In this document: positions 5,828 to 8,396 of the stretch, in pieces
Layout: the number at the start of each line of letters is the position of its first letter
Position numbering within the stretch: position 1 is the stretch's first letter
Source of the DNA: Candidatus Jordarchaeum madagascarense
GTDB lineage: Archaea; Asgardarchaeota; Jordiarchaeia; Jordiarchaeales; Jordiarchaeaceae
DNA length: 8,396 nt
Assembly: GCA_019056875.1 (NCBI GenBank)
Contig: DXJA01000040.1
Coordinates: 1-8,396, forward strand
Direction: 5' to 3'
Made by a program: the position numbers and the translations under genes
The notes under the pieces: model-generated
The model's input: only the letters and a program-made list of their open reading frames with translations
What the model was told of the DNA's origin: nothing
Database searches by the model: none

Positions 5828-7060
5828 TCATGATCGAGGCGGAACGTAATTAACAGTTTTTTTAATGTGATAATCATTTTCAAGTATCTCTTTAATCTGT
5901 TTAGCAGGCACATTAATCCTAATTTTCTTGGTCATACCGTAACGACCCTCACTCTTAAGCTTAGCAACAATTATTCCAAGCATGTCCAACTCAGCAATAA
6001 GACCACTAACACGCCTCTGCCCCAATATTTCCAAATTAACTATTTTACAAAGATCAGAATACACATTATAAACCCGACCAGTAGTAATTTTTGATGATCC
6101 ATTCCTATCTAACAAGTAAATACTATAAAGAACAAGCTTAGACTGAATAGGAAGAGTTGAAACCACTTCAGAAACACGATCAGTCTCCAAAATATTTTGA
6201 GCCATCCTAACATGATCCTCATTAACCCCATTCATCCCTAGCCTCTCAGCCTGCTCACCAGCCACACGCAAAAGATCCAGAGCACGTCTCGCATCCCCAT
6301 GCTCCCTAGCCGCAAGAGCAGCACAAAGATTAATCACACCCGGCTCCTCCAAAGCACCATCAAGAAAACCCATTCTCGCCCGCTCTCTGAGAATATCCTG
6401 CAACTCCAGCGCAACATAAGGCGGAAAAACCAACTCCTCCTCCCCCAAACTGCTCAAAACACGAGGATCCAAATTCTCCTTAAACTTGAGATTATTAGAA
6501 ATACCAATAATACTAACCCGAGCCAACCTCAAAACAGAGTGATTAATCCTCGTCAAATCATAAAGCACACCATCCCCATCCTTATCCACCAACTTATCAA
6601 CCTCATCCAGAACAATAATCATAAGCCTCTTTCCAGAATCCAGCATCGAAATAAAACGGCTATAAACCTCATCAGTAGGCAACCCCGTAAAAGGAACACT
6701 ACCCCCCAAATTCTCACACAAATGAGCCAAAACACGATAATTAGTATTAACAGTACTACAATTCAAATAAACATTATCAGGAGTCGAAACACCCAACTCC
6801 CTACACTTCTCAGCCAAATGCTTCAAAACATACCTGACCACCGCAGTCTTGCCGGTACCCGTTTTCCCATAAATGAACACGTTGGATGGGGTTCCGCTTT
6901 TTAAAGCGGTGGCCAAGGTAAGTCCGACCCGGCTTATTTCTTTGTTACGATGGGGCAAATTATCTGGAACGTAGGTAGGGCGGAGTACTTCCCGGTCCTT
7001 GAAAATTTTGGGACCTGAAAGAAATTTTTCGAATATGGCGTCTAGGGGCTTTTCACTCAT
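5828..7060 (-). CDS. cdc6: Orc1/Cdc6 replication initiator (AAA+ ATPase)
   Basis: It recognises origins and loads the MCM helicase in archaea. Counting from the ATG at 7060 (410 residues), Walker A GKTGTGKT is at 65-72, Walker B IIVLDEVD at 148-155, the sensor 1 region IIGISNN ends at Asn189-190, and sensor 2 is in GDARRALDLLR with Arg258/Arg259. The remaining C-terminus from about residue 300 is the winged-helix origin-binding domain, ending in a basic RINVPAKQ region. The ATG at 7060 is preferred over an in-frame TTG at 7093 because GAGGT lies six bases before it and family members start near MSEKPLD. The length is normal and all motifs are intact, so it should be active. It converges with the PolD small subunit gene. 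The upstream gap holds an ORB-like sequence and repeats, a common layout for archaeal origins. Codons use mostly G/T third bases downstream of Walker A but are balanced before it. Confidence 0.95.
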   Translation of the reverse strand: MSEKPLDAIFEKFLSGPKIFKDREVLRPTYVPDNLPHRNKEISRVGLTLATALKSGTPSNVFIYGKTGTGKTAVVRYVLKHLAEKCRELGVSTPDNVYLNCSTVNTNYRVLAHLCENLGGSVPFTGLPTDEVYSRFISMLDSGKRLMIIVLDEVDKLVDKDGDGVLYDLTRINHSVLRLARVSIIGISNNLKFKENLDPRVLSSLGEEELVFPPYVALELQDILRERARMGFLDGALEEPGVINLCAALAAREHGDARRALDLLRVAGEQAERLGMNGVNEDHVRMAQNILETDRVSEVVSTLPIQSKLVLYSIYLLDRNGSSKITTGRVYNVYSDLCKIVNLEILGQRRVSGLIAELDMLGIIVAKLKSEGRYGMTKKIRINVPAKQIKEILENDYHIKKTVNYVPPRS

Positions 7061-7177
7061 TCTTAGACCTCGGCGAGTTGATGGTAACCTCAAACAGTCA
7101 ATTAATCAAACAAGAAATCGCTTTCACGCTTAATTTCTGACGGAGAATCCAGTCCTCCACAGAATTGAGCCAGCACA

Positions 7178-7197
7178 TTTTCCATTGGAAATCAAGG
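7178..7197 (+). promoter_or_regulatory. ORB-like origin recognition box
   Basis: TTTTCCATTGGAAATCAAGG resembles the archaeal origin recognition box, recalled as a TTCCAGTGGAAAC core followed by GAAGGGG. The inverted core TTTCCA-T-TGGAAA is preserved and the G-rich side is partial. It lies 118 bases upstream of the cdc6 ATG. Only one convincing copy was found, while functional origins usually carry several, so the call is moderate. Confidence 0.4.
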
Positions 7198-7248
7198 TAA
7201 TAAAGATTGCGCAGATAAAACACGATAAAAAGCAGCATAAAATACAAA

Positions 7249-7311
7249 AGATATCATAAATTGATATTTAGATTAGATATCATTAGATTAGATATCAAAT
7301 TCCGATGTCAA
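7249..7311. repeat. AGATATCA cluster with a 15-base tandem repeat
   Basis: TTAGATTAGATATCA occurs twice in exact tandem (7268-7282 and 7283-7297). AGATATCAT also occurs at 7249-7257, with an inverted TTGATAT at 7261-7267. The right end, 7290-7311, matches the element downstream of cdc6 at 5799-5820. The arrangement resembles iterons or an initiator binding array in a candidate origin. Confidence 0.5.
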
Positions 7312-7412
7312 AATAAAGAATAGAGAATGGAAGTTCTTGTGATGTTAAGAGAGCCAATATATTATACTTTTGAACATTTTTCAAAAAATAGTTAATTTTT
7401 TGGCGTCGGCAT

Positions 7413-7940
7413 CTAATATTCATAACTTTCTTTTTCAGATGATTCTTCGCTCTTAGTTTCTTCTATCTGGATTTTTTTAAGATTTTCATTTCTTTCAGCC
7501 AAATCTTCAGAACTCAAATTAATGGTTTCATATGTTTTAAGAATGTCAATCCAGCTACCAATAAAATATTTTACAAAATCTTTTTTTTCTGGATCCCTTT
7601 GAGGAACTGCTTTCATATAGTTTTTGAAGTTTTTAAGGTATTTATCGAGGGTTTCCGGCGGTACATTATCCATGAGTTGAAATATTAGAGAGTCCCTTGA
7701 GTTTGATTCAAGAGCTTTTAACCAGCCTTCCCAGGCAATACGCGTCCATGGATTTTTGAACTCCCCATTGTTTATTGCTGACCTGAGGATGGAGAGAGCC
7801 TTTTTCTGGTCACCAATTTTTAACGCGTGTGCCAGTTCATTAATTTGTTCCAAAAATATCACCAAGAAATTGTCACTAATATTTCTAGGAAGGCAGCCTA
7901 AAAAAACCTTATCAAAAAAATAACGATAATAAAATTTCAA
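7413..7940 (-). CDS. Unrecognised mostly helical protein with acidic tail
   Basis: I do not recognise a family. The 175-residue frame starts at TTG 7940. Residues 30-80 look like paired helices ([15 protein letters not shown], then [16 protein letters not shown]), residues 85-140 are further amphipathic helices with several Trp and Tyr, and the last 25 residues are Ser/Glu-rich and probably disordered. No signal peptide or catalytic motif is evident; the first 25 residues are aromatic and hydrophobic but look unlike a clean signal. The real start may be further in, for example GTG at 7862, since the N-terminal segment looks unlike the rest. No Shine-Dalgarno settles this. The TTG overlaps the TGA of the upstream frame as TTGA, which would mean coupling if that upstream frame is genuine. 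The coding pattern and AT content agree with the archaeal part of the window. Confidence 0.55.
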   Translation of the reverse strand: MKFYYRYFFDKVFLGCLPRNISDNFLVIFLEQINELAHALKIGDQKKALSILRSAINNGEFKNPWTRIAWEGWLKALESNSRDSLIFQLMDNVPPETLDKYLKNFKNYMKAVPQRDPEKKDFVKYFIGSWIDILKTYETINLSSEDLAERNENLKKIQIEETKSEESSEKESYEY

Positions 7941-8396
7941 TTAGTTGAGGGAGATTTTTCTGAAACATACCCCTCTTTTTCTACTGGAACAATTATTTTC
8001 AAGTAGTCGCGAATATTTATTGAAATAATATCCAAAACCGGATCGATTTCAAGGGAATAGACGTCTCCGGCGATATCGGCCAGGATCGCGGCTTGATAGC
8101 CGGAGCCCGTCCCGATCTCAAGGACCTTATGTCCCGGCTTGAGAGCCAGGCACTCGGTCATCAGAGCCACGATATAAGGCTGGGAAATCGTTTGGCCCCC
8201 GCCGATGGGAAGCGGATAATCCTCATAAGCGTCGTTCCTGAATCTTGCCGGAACGAAAAGATGACGGGGAATTCTTTTCATGGCCCGCAAGACTCCGTCG
8301 TCTCTGATGCCCCGGCCCGCAATCTGATTCCTGACCATGAGCTGTCTTTTTCTTGTGAAATCCGCCTCGTCGCGGTTCCCAAAACAGAGAAGGACA
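7937..8396 (-). CDS. pcm: Protein-L-isoaspartate O-methyltransferase fragment, truncated or chimeric, 5' end beyond window
   Basis: PCMT repairs isoaspartyl residues using S-adenosylmethionine. The frame is open through the right edge, reading [11 protein letters not shown] before the internal ATG at 8338, so the N-terminus lies outside. Counting from that ATG, the match to PCMT is strong through residue 100: [13 protein letters not shown] (24-30), GGGQTISQP (46-54), SAM motif [14 protein letters not shown] (72-84) and VYSLEID (93-99). After that it diverges into a 33-residue tail without the GDGYxGxPxxAPFDxI and VTAA segments of the catalytic half. The enzyme would be inactive as written. 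Composition shifts at the same point: a hand count gives about 63% G+C for 8101-8160 and about 28% for 7921-7980. The PCMT part looks bacterial. Contig chimerism is the simplest reading; a real truncating insertion or transfer is the alternative. Confidence 0.8.
   Translation of the reverse strand, partial: VLLCFGNRDEADFTRKRQLMVRNQIAGRGIRDDGVLRAMKRIPRHLFVPARFRNDAYEDYPLPIGGGQTISQPYIVALMTECLALKPGHKVLEIGTGSGYQAAILADIAGDVYSLEIDPVLDIISINIRDYLKIIVPVEKEGYVSEKSPSTN

Larger units (their letters stand above)
7061..7412. other. Non-coding region upstream of cdc6, candidate replication origin
   Basis: This gap of about 350 bases holds no convincing gene. It includes an ORB-like palindrome (7178-7197), three AGATATCA-type copies and a 15-base tandem repeat (7249-7311). 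AT-rich tracts lie at 7200-7300 and at 7360-7400, the latter just after the end of the 7413-7940 gene. Archaeal origins usually lie beside cdc6 and carry such boxes next to an AT-rich unwinding element, which is why I propose oriC. The cdc6 promoter must lie here but no clear TATA box was picked out on the minus strand. Confidence 0.45.

Noticed and set aside
6299..6904. 201-codon plus-strand frame inside cdc6
   Set aside because: It is antisense to an intact Orc1/Cdc6 gene. Its Asn/Ile/Thr/Gln-rich, repetitive protein results from the A/C-rich strand bias, not from selection as a protein.
7249..7311. Possible CRISPR array from the GATATC repeats
   Set aside because: Repeats are 8-15 bases, tandem without spacers, and there are no cas genes, so this is not CRISPR.
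5799..7311. Insertion sequence or transposon carrying cdc6, bounded by the 22-base direct repeats
   Set aside because: There is no transposase, no terminal inverted repeats, and the neighbours are ordinary core genes; kept only as a repeat observation.

Overview
The window is archaeal over almost all of its length. It carries the small subunit of the archaea-specific replicative DNA polymerase D, an Orc1/Cdc6 initiator, a PhoU-type regulator with an AbrB-like N-terminus, a DUF402 (FAU-1-like) protein, archaeal TATA-type promoters and a tRNA gene with non-canonical introns. PolD combined with heavy non-canonical tRNA introns suggests a PolD-bearing TACK lineage; Bathyarchaeia is my leading guess, but this is inference. 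Start codons are mostly GTG, TTG or ATG preceded by purine-rich Shine-Dalgarno sequences, and the DNA is AT-rich.

Layout from left to right. A DUF402 protein, whose frame is open at the left edge, ends at 644. Next comes a tRNA-Leu(CAG) gene (782-969) that can be read as a canonical tRNA only if four separate introns are removed: D-arm, anticodon stem, variable arm and T-loop. A small sulfur-relay pair follows, DsrE-like then TusA-like (1131-1721), then a LysR-type regulator (1890-2780). Facing it is a phoU-type gene (2884-3851, minus strand) split by a one-base frameshift in a homopolymer near its 5' end. A divergent promoter region separates it from the PolD small subunit gene (4110-5726). 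That gene converges on orc1/cdc6 (5828-7060, minus strand). The roughly 350 bp upstream of cdc6 is non-coding, holds an origin-recognition-box-like sequence and GATATC-containing repeats, and is a candidate replication origin. The right end has an unrecognised helical protein (7413-7940, minus strand) and then a protein-L-isoaspartate methyltransferase fragment (7937-8396) that is GC-rich and bacterial-looking. The fragment stops matching its family at about 8040, where composition also changes abruptly, so it is either a fusion or an assembly chimera.

Working together: PolD-DP1 and Orc1/Cdc6 beside a candidate origin form a replication cluster. DsrE and TusA probably pass persulfide sulfur for thiolation or cofactor assembly, possibly under the neighbouring LysR regulator.

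The strongest candidates for something new are the four-intron tRNA and a sharply bounded block (about 4900-6860) of A/C-rich plus strand that crosses two convergent replication genes. No CRISPR array, insertion sequence or rRNA was seen.
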